From an uncultured Lachnospiraceae bacterium (GTDB taxonomy: Bacteria > Bacillota > Clostridia > Lachnospirales > Lachnospiraceae): 64,000 nucleotides of DNA. The notes beneath the pieces were generated by a model. It worked only from the letters and a program-made list of their open reading frames with translations. It was not told where the DNA came from and searched no databases. The position numbers were made by a program, and so were the translations under genes. The stretch covers positions 124,001-188,000 of the forward strand of contig URQQ01000002.1 of NCBI GenBank assembly GCA_900549995.1, read 5' to 3'. Of this stretch, positions 54,946 to 63,232 are shown piece after piece (position 1 is the first letter of the stretch; the number at the start of each line of letters is the position of its first letter).

Positions 54946-56409
54946 CTACTTCAGCGCCCTTAACACTGCCAGCAGATAGTGCCAGGTACGTAAAGCTGAT
55001 GCAATGCTCAAATGTTCCTCCGCCGTATGTACGCCAATCATAGTCGGGCCTATGGAAATCATATCCAGCCTGCCTTTAAACTTTTCAGCAAACAACGCGC
55101 ACTCCAATCCCGCATGCAGGGCAGCGACCTCCGGCTTATGCCCAAACAGAAGCTCATATTGCTCTATACAGACCTCCCTGAGCTTCGAATCTGGATCATA
55201 CTGCCATTCCGGATATTCCCCTTCTGCCGTTACAGAAGTATTGGTCAGGGCAGCGGCCGCTTCGATACGGTTATAGATATCCTGTTTGATAGATCCTACA
55301 CTGCTGCGGATTGCAGTGCTCATCTCCACCACGTTATCTTTTGTTCTAAGCACCCCGATATTCAGTGAGCTTTCTACCAGTCCCGGAATCTCCATGCTCA
55401 TGCTCTGTACGCCATCCGGAAGGAGATACAAAAGAGAGATGACATCCCTTTCACACTGCCTTGTCATCACCTGTTTTGGCATCTTCTCCGCCGGTTTCAC
55501 TGTAATACGAATGCCCGGGTCTGCCGTTTTATACTCGTCCTTCAGTGACATTTCCAGACTTCCTGCCAGTTTTCTGATTACAGTTTCCTCCGACGGATTT
55601 ACAACTACAACTGCATGGGCATCGCGCGGGATCGCATTGTGCTTGCTTCCCCCATCGACACTCGCAAGTCTGATTTTATCCCCGGCCTTATACAGCAGAC
55701 GTCCAAGAAGCTTATTGGCATTTGCCCGTCCCTTGTTGATCTCCAGACCAGAATGCCCTCCCAGAAGACCTTCAATATCAATTGTAAGAGCTGTCTTTTC
55801 CTCCGGTACGTCCTCCCAGCGAACCAAAGTACTAAGCAGTGCTGTACAGCCGCCGGCACAGCTGACTGTCAGTATTCCTTCTTCCTCAGAGTCAATATTA
55901 ATCAGCGTTTCCCCTGTGATGTCCTCCGGGTTCAGTGCCATGGCCCCATCCATGCCTGTCTCCTCAGACGTAGTCACCAAAAGTTCAATCGGAGGATGCG
56001 GTATATCATCCGAAGCCACGATCGCCATCCCCATAGCCACCGCAATTCCGTCATCAGCACCCAAAGTAGTGTCTGAAGCATACAGCCACTCACCATCCAC
56101 TACCCGCAGCTGCAGTGGATCTTTTAGAAAATCATGAACCGAATCAGGCTTTTTTTCGCACACCATATCCATATGCCCCTGAAGAATCACACCCGGACTA
56201 TTTTCATATCCCTTCGTGCCCGGCTTTTTGATGATGACATTGCAGGCTTCATCCTGAATTACCTCCAGATTATGCTCTTTTGCAAATCCAACCAGGAAAT
56301 CACTGACCCCTTTTTCATTCCCTGATCCACGAGGCACATCACTAAGTTCGCTGAAATACATAAGCACTTCAGATGGCTGTAATCCTTCGATTACTGTTTT
56401 GTTGCTCAT
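54946..56409 (-). CDS. pepD: Aminoacyl-histidine dipeptidase (PepD, M20 family)
   Basis: A 487-residue cytosolic metallopeptidase of the M20 family. Zinc-ligand motifs are GHMDMVCEK, TLGADDGIAVAM and TSEETGMDGA; the C-terminal region has LHAGLECALFAEKF and GPTMIGVHTAEEHLSI as in PepD/beta-Ala-His dipeptidase. PepD splits Xaa-His and other dipeptides. It is the first gene of the operon with OPT and PqqD-like genes, under the promoter at 56452-56480. GGAGG precedes the ATG. Confidence 0.92.
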   Translation of the reverse strand: MSNKTVIEGLQPSEVLMYFSELSDVPRGSGNEKGVSDFLVGFAKEHNLEVIQDEACNVIIKKPGTKGYENSPGVILQGHMDMVCEKKPDSVHDFLKDPLQLRVVDGEWLYASDTTLGADDGIAVAMGMAIVASDDIPHPPIELLVTTSEETGMDGAMALNPEDITGETLINIDSEEEGILTVSCAGGCTALLSTLVRWEDVPEEKTALTIDIEGLLGGHSGLEINKGRANANKLLGRLLYKAGDKIRLASVDGGSKHNAIPRDAHAVVVVNPSEETVIRKLAGSLEMSLKDEYKTADPGIRITVKPAEKMPKQVMTRQCERDVISLLYLLPDGVQSMSMEIPGLVESSLNIGVLRTKDNVVEMSTAIRSSVGSIKQDIYNRIEAAAALTNTSVTAEGEYPEWQYDPDSKLREVCIEQYELLFGHKPEVAALHAGLECALFAEKFKGRLDMISIGPTMIGVHTAEEHLSIASALRTWHYLLAVLRALK

Positions 56410-56451
56410 AATTACACCTCCAAATTTTATTAAATATTTAATATATTTTAT

Positions 56452-56480
56452 ATACTATTCACTGTTGAGGCGGACGTCAA
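56452..56480 (-). promoter_or_regulatory. Promoter of the PepD-OPT operon
   Basis: On the minus strand TTGACG (56475-56480), 17 bp, TAGTAT (56452-56457). Of the 313-bp gap from pepD to the tRNA gene, the rest (56481-56670) shows only a short TCCTGACAGGA palindrome and AT-rich sequence; I see no gene there. Confidence 0.65.
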
Positions 56481-56670
56481 ACAAGGGGGTATGTCCTGAC
56501 AGGAAACATATCCGTTTTTCTGATACTGTAATGAAACTTTTACCCCCATAATTTTGTATTTTTTATTTACTCTGGTTTTTTGGATGGATAATGATAGAAA
56601 AGTTGATTTGTAAGAAATGAAGCAGCGATATATCATCAAAATTTATAAGAACAGATCTGTTTCCTGAAAC

Positions 56671-56693
56671 AAAAAAAACACCATCCCCGGTGC
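56671..56693 (-). terminator. Terminator of the tRNA-Lys gene
   Basis: On the minus strand a short stem GCACC/GGTGT is followed by a run of eight T, about 30 bp after the tRNA 3' end. Confidence 0.7.
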
Positions 56694-56722
56694 TCTTTCG
56701 TCATCGAAAACAGTGTTTAAAC

Positions 56723-56795
56723 TGCGCCACCAGGGGTTCGAACCCTGGACACCCTGATTAAGAGTCAGGTGCTCTACCAACTGAGCTAGTGGCGC
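56723..56795 (-). tRNA. tRNA-Lys (anticodon CTT)
   Basis: Complete cloverleaf: acceptor GCGCCAC/GTGGCGC, D arm GCTC..GAGC, anticodon stem CCTGA/TCAGG with loop CTCTTAA (anticodon CTT, reading AAG), variable loop and T arm CCAGG-GTTCGAA-CCCTGG. Discriminator base A; the CCA end is not encoded. It has its own promoter and terminator. Confidence 0.96.
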
Positions 56796-56830
56796 ATATC
56801 TCAATATTTTTCTTTTGCAATGCAAAAATT

Positions 56831-56859
56831 ATTATATAACACCAATTTAAATATTGCAA
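56831..56859 (-). promoter_or_regulatory. Promoter of the tRNA-Lys gene
   Basis: On the minus strand TTGCAA (56854-56859), 17 bp, TATAAT (56831-56836), in the AT-rich gap between the MFS gene and the tRNA. Confidence 0.7.
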
Positions 56860-56899
56860 GTACTTTTGACGAAAAATATTGAAATATATCAAATTTTAT

Positions 56900-58156
56900 T
56901 TATGCCTGATCTATTTCAAGCGGATCAGCACTATAGTTTATCTCACCAAATATTTTCCTGGACGCGACGCAGATGATAACTGCAATCATACCGGTTGCAA
57001 ACACAATGACTCCAGGCTGCCTCTCCATCATGTCGAACAAAACCCCGTAAAGAGCCTGCCCCACCGGCTGTGAACATGTTGCAATCGCAATGGTAACCGA
57101 TATGACTTTTCCAACCAGATGCTTCGGTGTTTCTGCCTGCACGAATACCATCATCTGTACGCTGAACATCGTGGCACATACCATTAATATTCCGGTAAAT
57201 ACGGTAATCACTCCAAATGATATTCCGGCTTTTGGATTCCACATCAGCACGATTCCCATTGGAAAAATTGTGACCGCTGCGATCAGAAGTATTTTCCATG
57301 CCTTCCTGATATCCAGTTTCGCTGCCAGGACTCCGATTAAGATGCCTCCCACAAGACCACCGGCCGCCTGGACTCCCTGGGCTGCGCCAAGTGCCTGGCT
57401 TGACATTCCAAGATATACCCGGATGATCACCGGGATGCCGACCAGAACCATGGATGTAACGAACAGATTGATCAGTGCTACCATGAGGATAACCTTGAAA
57501 ATCACGGGCTGCTCGTTCTTCACGAATGCCAGGCTTTCTGTGAAATCCGCTTTCACGGTTGACCACATAGACCCGGCCGTCTTCTGTTTTTTATATGGGA
57601 TATGAATAAAGATCTCCATAACCGCAGAACAAAAGAAACAGATTCCTGCCGTAATGACAACACTCGTCACCCCATAAAGCCCGTATACTACGCCACCGAT
57701 GATTGGCCCCAGAAGACTCGCCAGAGAACTGATCTGATTGACAATCGCATTCGCCTGCATCAGATGCTCCTGCTCCTGCAGAAAAGGCATACTCGCCTGC
57801 ACAGAGGGCTGGTAAACTGCCTGAATTCCATATAAGATCATCATGACGACAGCCGCTACAGCCACAGGTGAAAACCTCTGGATGCTGACTAAGAATGCCA
57901 CAGTCAGCAACGCTGTTCCAAAATCAAGGATCACCATAATATTACGTTTATTCAGCCGGTCCGCAAGCATTCCTCCGATCGGCGACAATATCACCATCGG
58001 AATAAACGAAAATGCCATCACACTTCCAAAAATTACCGATGACCCGGTCTCATCCAAAAGGTACAGCGGCAGCGCAAATCTTAGAATTGCATTTCCAAAC
58101 AGTGAAATGATCTGTCCGATCACCACAAGCACAAAGTTTCTGTTAAATAATTTCAT
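56900..58156 (-). CDS. MFS-type efflux transporter
   Basis: A 418-residue major facilitator with twelve predicted membrane segments, of the MFS_3/DHA type. The loop 2-3 motif GGMLADRLNKRNIMVILD (about 60-77) is intact, and helices 4-6 contain FLQEQEHLMQANAIVNQISSLASLLGPIIGGVVYG. It probably exports drugs or peptides. It is under a TetR-type operator shared with the TetR gene immediately upstream on the same strand. Confidence 0.87.
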   Translation of the reverse strand: MKLFNRNFVLVVIGQIISLFGNAILRFALPLYLLDETGSSVIFGSVMAFSFIPMVILSPIGGMLADRLNKRNIMVILDFGTALLTVAFLVSIQRFSPVAVAAVVMMILYGIQAVYQPSVQASMPFLQEQEHLMQANAIVNQISSLASLLGPIIGGVVYGLYGVTSVVITAGICFFCSAVMEIFIHIPYKKQKTAGSMWSTVKADFTESLAFVKNEQPVIFKVILMVALINLFVTSMVLVGIPVIIRVYLGMSSQALGAAQGVQAAGGLVGGILIGVLAAKLDIRKAWKILLIAAVTIFPMGIVLMWNPKAGISFGVITVFTGILMVCATMFSVQMMVFVQAETPKHLVGKVISVTIAIATCSQPVGQALYGVLFDMMERQPGVIVFATGMIAVIICVASRKIFGEINYSADPLEIDQA

Positions 58157-58171
58157 TCTTCTCCTCCTTTA

Positions 58172-58190
58172 ATACCGACGTTTGGTATGT
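58172..58190. promoter_or_regulatory. TetR operator in front of the MFS gene
   Basis: Inverted repeat ATACC-N7-GGTAT, continuing into TGTAAA. It shares the 15-bp block CGTTTGGTATGTAAA (58179-58193) with the TetR gene's own promoter at 58936-58950. It lies between the TetR terminator and the MFS ribosome site. Confidence 0.7.
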
Positions 58191-58209
58191 AAAATAATTA
58201 AAAATATAT

Positions 58210-58248
58210 GCGGGCAAAATGCGTCCGTGAAACGTATTTTATTCCCGC
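58210..58248 (-). terminator. Terminator-like hairpin after the TetR gene
   Basis: GCGGG (58210-58214) pairs with CCCGC (58244-58248) with inner AAATGCGT/ACGTATTT pairing (one wobble), followed on the minus strand by AT-rich sequence with T runs. It separates the TetR transcript from the MFS gene, which would use its own operator-controlled promoter. Confidence 0.55.
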
Positions 58249-58267
58249 AGGTTTCTCATAAAATGCA

Positions 58268-58912
58268 TTACTTTTTATATGTCTCTGCAATGCGGTAGTA
58301 TTTCTTCAGTGCCTCCACCATCTCATCCGTCACTACAGGCATTCCGATTCCCTCGAAGATCTCCTTAAACATGAGAATCTTTTCTATATACACTTCTTTC
58401 TCCACCGAATATACAAGCGGACTTACCCAGATATTCGCCAGAATCAGAAAAACTTCTGCCGCCTGCCTTGGATGAGTCGTCTTGATCGAGCCGTCCCGGA
58501 TTCCTTCCTCGATATACGGCATAATCATCGGCGCACTTTCATTTTTGATTTCATCTAACCCCTTCACGAGCATTCTCGGATTCTTCATAAGTGACGGCGC
58601 AGACGCAAGCAGATCTCTCTGTTTCGTATCCCCCACACAGAGCATCGCAAGCTTCTGCAGCTTCGCAAGCCCGTTCGGCTGATCCTTCACATAGTCATCA
58701 AAATTAACATCTGCATATAATTCTGTGGAGACGGCATCAATGATCTCTTCCTTTGATTTAAAATGATGATATATCGCTCCCTTACTCAAATCACCAAGGT
58801 CATCTACAATATCCTGTATGGTTGTATCTTCATAGCCCTTTTCCAAAAATAACTTCTCCGCTGATTTTATAATTCTCTTCACAGTTACTTCCGGGTGTTT
58901 GTTTCTTGCCAT
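58268..58912 (-). CDS. TetR-family transcriptional repressor
   Basis: A 214-residue TetR regulator. The N-terminal HTH (VTVKRIIKSAEKLFLEKGYEDTTIQDIVDDLGDLSKGAIYHHFKSKEEII, about 9-58) is clear; the C-terminal domain is ligand-binding. The ATG at 58912 has AGAGG 7 nt upstream; the ATG at 58930 overlaps the operator. It controls itself and the MFS exporter through matching operators. Confidence 0.88.
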   Translation of the reverse strand: MARNKHPEVTVKRIIKSAEKLFLEKGYEDTTIQDIVDDLGDLSKGAIYHHFKSKEEIIDAVSTELYADVNFDDYVKDQPNGLAKLQKLAMLCVGDTKQRDLLASAPSLMKNPRMLVKGLDEIKNESAPMIMPYIEEGIRDGSIKTTHPRQAAEVFLILANIWVSPLVYSVEKEVYIEKILMFKEIFEGIGMPVVTDEMVEALKKYYRIAETYKK

Positions 58913-58927
58913 AGCACTGCCTCTTTT

Positions 58928-58980
58928 CATACATTCGTTTGGTATGTAAATAACTTATCATGTATTTCATCCAGTGTCAA
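58928..58980 (-). promoter_or_regulatory. TetR promoter and operator
   Basis: On the minus strand TTGACA (58975-58980), 17 bp, TAAGTT (58952-58957), followed at the start site by the inverted repeat CATAC/GTATG (58928-58947), which contains the block shared with the MFS operator. Autorepression is expected. Confidence 0.75.
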
Positions 58981-59044
58981 TTACTCTTTCATACTTTTCC
59001 AAAAAAAATCATATCTTAGTATCAAATCTTAACCGGAGTAATCT

Positions 59045-60802
59045 ATGCACCCTTCATTCCGAAAATCACATACCGCAAGGTACTGTGCACTGGCACTCAC
59101 CTTCCTGCTTATTCTCTGTCTGACTTTTGGCTGTTCTTCCAGACTGACCAGCACTCCAGGCAATAAAACATTCCAGGAATTTACAAATGAACTTTTTCAG
59201 CAGGAGGTATCCTCCAACACCATCAGTCTTCATTATACCCTGAAGAACCCTAAGGAATATGGTATCCTGGACGCTCCCGTCACCTACGGAACTTTTTCGG
59301 CGGACTCTGCCGGCACAATGGCTGCCCTTGAAAACTGCAAAGCCGCCCTCGGGAAGTTCTCCTATAAGAAACTGTCTTCCAAGAATCAGCTTACATACGA
59401 TGTCCTGAATTCCTATCTTGAAACAGCAATCAAAGGCGCACCCTATCAGTTATACGATGAACCCCTAAGCCCTCTGACCGGTATCCAGGCCCAGCTCCCG
59501 GTTCTGCTGTCTGAATTCCAGCTGAATAACGCCTCTGATATCGATACCTACCTGAATCTTATGGAAACTACCCCCGATTACTTTCAGTCCCTCAACCAAT
59601 TCGAAACCGCCAAATCAGAAAAAGGGCTCTTCATGTCTGAGACTTCTGCTGACGCAATTATAAAAGAATGCAATTCCTTCATCGACATGGGGCAGGACAA
59701 TTACCTTTACTCTACTTTTACAGAACGTCTCGAAGCATTAGATGGACTGACAGATGAACAGCGTGCCAATTATGAAGCGCGCAACCAGGAAGTTATCAAA
59801 AACAGCATTTTCCCCGCTTACGACACACTCATCCAGACATTGTCATCACTGCGCGGAAGCGGTAAAAATTCATCCGGCCTCTGCTACCTTCCTGAGGGAA
59901 AAGCTTATTATGAGTACGTTGTCGAGCGTGAAACCGGCTCATCGAGAAGTGTAAGCGAGTTAAAGCAGCTGACCAAGAACCAGATTCTGGCCGATCTGAC
60001 AGCAATGCAGAGTATTCTGAAAAGTTCCTCCAATCCGGCTGCTGAGACAGCCAGACAAGACAAGAAAGCACTCGCCTTATCAGAGCCTTCCGTCATCCTT
60101 AAGGACCTCCAGAATAAAATCACGGATACTTTTCCAGATGCCCCGGACGTTGACACAACCATCAAATACGTCCCTGATATTATGGAAGAGTATTTAAGCC
60201 CGGCCTTCTACATGATTCCGGCAATCGACAATACCTTCAGCAATGTGATTTACATTAACCAGGGCCGCACGATGGAAGGGCTGGAACTTTATACAACACT
60301 TGCACATGAAGGATATCCGGGGCATCTCTACCAGACCGTCTACTACGCAAGCCTGAATCCTGATCCTGTCCGCAATATCCTGAACTTTGGAGGGTATGTG
60401 GAAGGATGGGCCACTTACGCGGAGATGTGCTCCTATTACCTTGCGCCGCTTGAAAAATCACAGGCCGCCCTTCTCCAGAAAAATAATTCCGTCATCCTTG
60501 GCCTCTACGCACTTGCCGATATCGGAATCCATGAGGAAGGCTGGACACTGGATGAAACCGCCGCATTTTTCAGAGATTACGGGATCAGTGATGCCTCTGC
60601 CGTCCAGAGCATCTACCAGCTCATTCTCGGAGATCCGGCAAACTATCTGAAATACTACATTGGATATGTGGAATTCCTTGAACTGAAAAAAGAAGCCGTC
60701 AAAAAATGGGGGAATGGTTTTACCCAGGAACGTTTCCACAAAGCAGTGCTGAATGTAGGGCCTGCACCATTTGATGTCGTGGAAAAATACGCTCTGGAAT
60801 AG
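59045..60802 (+). CDS. DUF885-family lipoprotein (zinc-peptidase-like)
   Basis: A 585-residue exported protein. Its signal peptide has a basic start, a hydrophobic core (CALALTFLLILCL) and a lipobox TFGC, so it is lipid-anchored outside the cell. The mature part is the DUF885 domain, with the metal-binding motif His421-Glu-Gly-Tyr-Pro-Gly-His427 and a late GGYVEGWATYAEM segment, resembling zinc metallopeptidases of the M2/M3 kind. Peptide hydrolysis at the cell surface is the likely role. It is monocistronic. Confidence 0.87.
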   Translation: MHPSFRKSHTARYCALALTFLLILCLTFGCSSRLTSTPGNKTFQEFTNELFQQEVSSNTISLHYTLKNPKEYGILDAPVTYGTFSADSAGTMAALENCKAALGKFSYKKLSSKNQLTYDVLNSYLETAIKGAPYQLYDEPLSPLTGIQAQLPVLLSEFQLNNASDIDTYLNLMETTPDYFQSLNQFETAKSEKGLFMSETSADAIIKECNSFIDMGQDNYLYSTFTERLEALDGLTDEQRANYEARNQEVIKNSIFPAYDTLIQTLSSLRGSGKNSSGLCYLPEGKAYYEYVVERETGSSRSVSELKQLTKNQILADLTAMQSILKSSSNPAAETARQDKKALALSEPSVILKDLQNKITDTFPDAPDVDTTIKYVPDIMEEYLSPAFYMIPAIDNTFSNVIYINQGRTMEGLELYTTLAHEGYPGHLYQTVYYASLNPDPVRNILNFGGYVEGWATYAEMCSYYLAPLEKSQAALLQKNNSVILGLYALADIGIHEEGWTLDETAAFFRDYGISDASAVQSIYQLILGDPANYLKYYIGYVEFLELKKEAVKKWGNGFTQERFHKAVLNVGPAPFDVVEKYALE

Positions 60803-60831
60803 AAAAAAGGCAGGCGCTCAAAGTGCCTGCC
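60803..60831 (-). terminator. Terminator between convergent DUF885 and hydrolase genes
   Basis: GGCAGGC (60809-60815) pairs with GCCTGCC (60825-60831), followed on the minus strand by a run of six T; this serves the alpha/beta hydrolase gene. On the plus strand no T run follows. Confidence 0.75.
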
Positions 60832-60849
60832 GATGATGGTTCCTGCGGA

Positions 60850-61671
60850 TTATAAGGAATCCCACTTCATTACAGATTTCAGGAAAACTTTATTAAAATC
60901 TTCCAGTTCATCGTACATAATTCCGTGGGCACTGTTTTTCAGATTATACCACTCACTGTTACAGATATGGTCATACTGATACCCGGCGAGTTCATTGGAC
61001 ACGACTTCATCCTTATCCCCGTGAATAATTGTCGTCGGGACTTTCACTGCCTGCAGATCTTTCCTTCCATCCTCATCACGGAGCGATTCTGCCGCCTTGA
61101 CCGTTCCGATTCCGGAGGCCGACAGTGCGATATCCCCGAACCAGTTTTCAACTGCCTCACTGTGCGGGCTTGCGAATAACTGCCCCTTAAAATTCTCACA
61201 GAGCTTCGGCCGGTCGGTACGCGCAAGCTCTATGAGACCATTGACATATTCCTTTGTCAGTCCATACGGAAAACCTGGCCGTTTCGTCCAGCACGGAGCA
61301 GCCGCAGAAAGAAGGATGAGTTTCGTTACTCCAAACCCTTTAAAAAGCCGCATGTACCGAAGAACAATTGCTCCTCCCATGGAAAATCCCGTCAATACAA
61401 AAGACCGGAGCCCCATCTGGCGTATCACCTGGTGGATATCTGCTGCCATCTGATCGTAAGAATACCCGCACCCAGGCGTATCTGACTGCCCGAATCCCCG
61501 CAGATCCATAGCAACAACCCTGAACCCGCATTCCAGAAGGAGCGGAATCTGATATTCATAGATTTTATGTGACAACGGCCACCCATGTACCAGCACAATT
61601 GTCTTCTTCCCCTGACAGTTATAATCATATACTGCAATTTTCACTCCGTCTGTTGTTTTAATATAAAACAT
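60850..61671 (-). CDS. Alpha/beta-fold hydrolase
   Basis: A hydrolase of about 273 residues, chloroperoxidase/esterase-like. The oxyanion HGWPLSH motif, the nucleophile elbow GFSMGG, a downstream Asp in HGDKDEV and the catalytic His in NSAHGIMYDE form the expected triad. There is no signal peptide. The start is uncertain: ATG at 61671 or 61680, neither with a well-spaced ribosome site. The substrate is unknown. Confidence 0.85.
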   Translation of the reverse strand: MFYIKTTDGVKIAVYDYNCQGKKTIVLVHGWPLSHKIYEYQIPLLLECGFRVVAMDLRGFGQSDTPGCGYSYDQMAADIHQVIRQMGLRSFVLTGFSMGGAIVLRYMRLFKGFGVTKLILLSAAAPCWTKRPGFPYGLTKEYVNGLIELARTDRPKLCENFKGQLFASPHSEAVENWFGDIALSASGIGTVKAAESLRDEDGRKDLQAVKVPTTIIHGDKDEVVSNELAGYQYDHICNSEWYNLKNSAHGIMYDELEDFNKVFLKSVMKWDSL

Positions 61672-61769
61672 ACTCCACATCCCATTTATGAATTCTATAT
61701 AGTATATGCACTTTCCTGTGATCCTTTCATACCCTATACTACGAAGATTTGTCGAAGGAGGCCTGACAC

Positions 61770-62522
61770 ATGTTTATATCCTATCCCGTTCTCATACTGA
61801 CGTTTCTCTTTATCCTGATCATTCTCTGTATCATCGCTTACCAGTGGAAGAAGAATTCTGCCTTAAAAAGCCTGTGCAGGCTTTCTTTGTCCCAGCGTAC
61901 TGCCCGCCTGAACGAACTGCTTCTCCCACTCGGGCTTCGCTACGACGACTCTCAGGATACATTTTTCTTATTATCTTCTATCGCTGAACTTCCAGATATC
62001 CTGAAAAACGGTCCGTTTCAGGATTACTTTTTTTACCACGGCGGACGCACCATCCGTATCCGTATGATGGCTGTATCTGATGGTTTCCTGAAGGCCGCAC
62101 GGGCAGAAATCAGCTGTTACCGGTCTGTAATCCCGTTTGATGTATGCGATCTGTTTCCGATGGAGCCTCTGGAGCCGGATCTTCTTCCCTTTATGGAACT
62201 TACTTTCTGCGGCGAGAATCATTCGCTCTTCTCCTATGCCGGGAAATCCTGGCGGACTGCCGGATTCCAGATTCATCCGGGGACAGCTTTCGCAAAACTT
62301 CATTTAGCCCTTACATTTCATGATGAAACCGCGAGGAATTCACTTTCTTCCGTCCCCGGGATCACGTTTACGGGACAGACCGCGCATCTTTATACAGAAA
62401 TGACCTCCATGGTGACTGCCAGGAACCGCCTGAAGGCTTTTGCATATTTCTTCGTCTCCAGTCCTGCCTTCCGTACCGCAGACCGCCTGTTACTTCTTAA
62501 CGGCATGCGTCCCCGTAAATGA
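61770..62522 (+). CDS. Membrane-anchored DUF4474-like protein
   Basis: A 250-residue protein with one N-terminal membrane segment (YPVLILTFLFILIILCIIAY) and a soluble remainder. The blocks LGLRYDDSQDTFF, WRTAGFQIHP and LHLALTFHDETARNSL resemble DUF4474 proteins of Clostridia, in which the domain has no known function. An AGGAGG site precedes the ATG. It is a single gene between opposite-strand neighbours. The family call is tentative. Confidence 0.55.
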   Translation: MFISYPVLILTFLFILIILCIIAYQWKKNSALKSLCRLSLSQRTARLNELLLPLGLRYDDSQDTFFLLSSIAELPDILKNGPFQDYFFYHGGRTIRIRMMAVSDGFLKAARAEISCYRSVIPFDVCDLFPMEPLEPDLLPFMELTFCGENHSLFSYAGKSWRTAGFQIHPGTAFAKLHLALTFHDETARNSLSSVPGITFTGQTAHLYTEMTSMVTARNRLKAFAYFFVSSPAFRTADRLLLLNGMRPRK

Positions 62523-62531
62523 TAACAGACT

Positions 62532-63212
62532 CTATTCCGCCTCCGGAGTCCGGATCCCCGCAGTACTCGTCACCGGAAGAGAAAAGGTAACCGCTCCCGC
62601 AGGACTGTTGATCCCGGCATTTTCCATAACAGCCTTCATAACCTTATTCTTGTGTGACGCATGAAGCACGATAAAAATAATTTCCTTTTCCTCCACAAGG
62701 GAAATGCCGAGGAATCTTTTTGCGTGCTCCATGCCGGTACCCTTTGCATGGATCACGGTGCCCCCGGGAGCCTCAGCGCTTCTGGCCGCATCCATGATCG
62801 TCTCCGTGTAGCCGGCATTTGCAATAATGACCAACAGTTCATACTCTGTATTCTTCAACGTACTCTCCTCCTCTACAATTACATCCTGGCCGGCTGTAAA
62901 ATACTGAAGCGCCTTCTTACCGCCAATACTGCTGAGCGGAATCAGAAATGCAATTCCCCTGCCCGGAATATCAATCTTTACTTTGTGATACAGTTCTTTT
63001 CTCAGCTGCTTCCATGTATCATGGGTGACAAAGGCAAAATAAATCACTTTTTCTGTCGTCTCCATTCCCAGATAATCCAAAATGGCACTGCTGGCTGTAC
63101 CAATTCCCAATGACGCAAAAGTTACATGGACATTATTCTCCTTAAAAAAAGCCAGAAACTTCTCACGCATCCCTCTGTTCGTGATAATTCCCAACATATA
63201 GATTTCATTCAT
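62532..63212 (-). CDS. Tandem PII-like protein
   Basis: A 226-residue protein that reads as two degenerate PII-like domains in one chain. The first (about 1-105) ends GRGIAFLIPLSSIGGKKAL, and the second (about 120-220) contains GGTVIHAKGTG and ends AGAVTFSLPVTSTAGI; both endings match the PII beta-strand block GIAF-IPV. The uridylylation T-loop of GlnB is not evident. It follows a DUF1538 membrane-protein gene by 20 bp and may sense a nucleotide or ion to control that protein. Confidence 0.7.
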   Translation of the reverse strand: MNEIYMLGIITNRGMREKFLAFFKENNVHVTFASLGIGTASSAILDYLGMETTEKVIYFAFVTHDTWKQLRKELYHKVKIDIPGRGIAFLIPLSSIGGKKALQYFTAGQDVIVEEESTLKNTEYELLVIIANAGYTETIMDAARSAEAPGGTVIHAKGTGMEHAKRFLGISLVEEKEIIFIVLHASHKNKVMKAVMENAGINSPAGAVTFSLPVTSTAGIRTPEAE

Positions 63213-63232
63213 AAGAATCTCCTCCGCAATTG

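Noticed and set aside
55286..56137. Plus-strand reading frame of 283 codons
   Set aside because: Antisense to pepD with Ser/Pro/Thr-rich low-complexity translation; no motif and no ribosome site.
56943..57566. Minus-strand frame of 207 codons overlapping the MFS gene
   Set aside because: Same strand but out of frame with a clear twelve-segment transporter; no recognisable domain.
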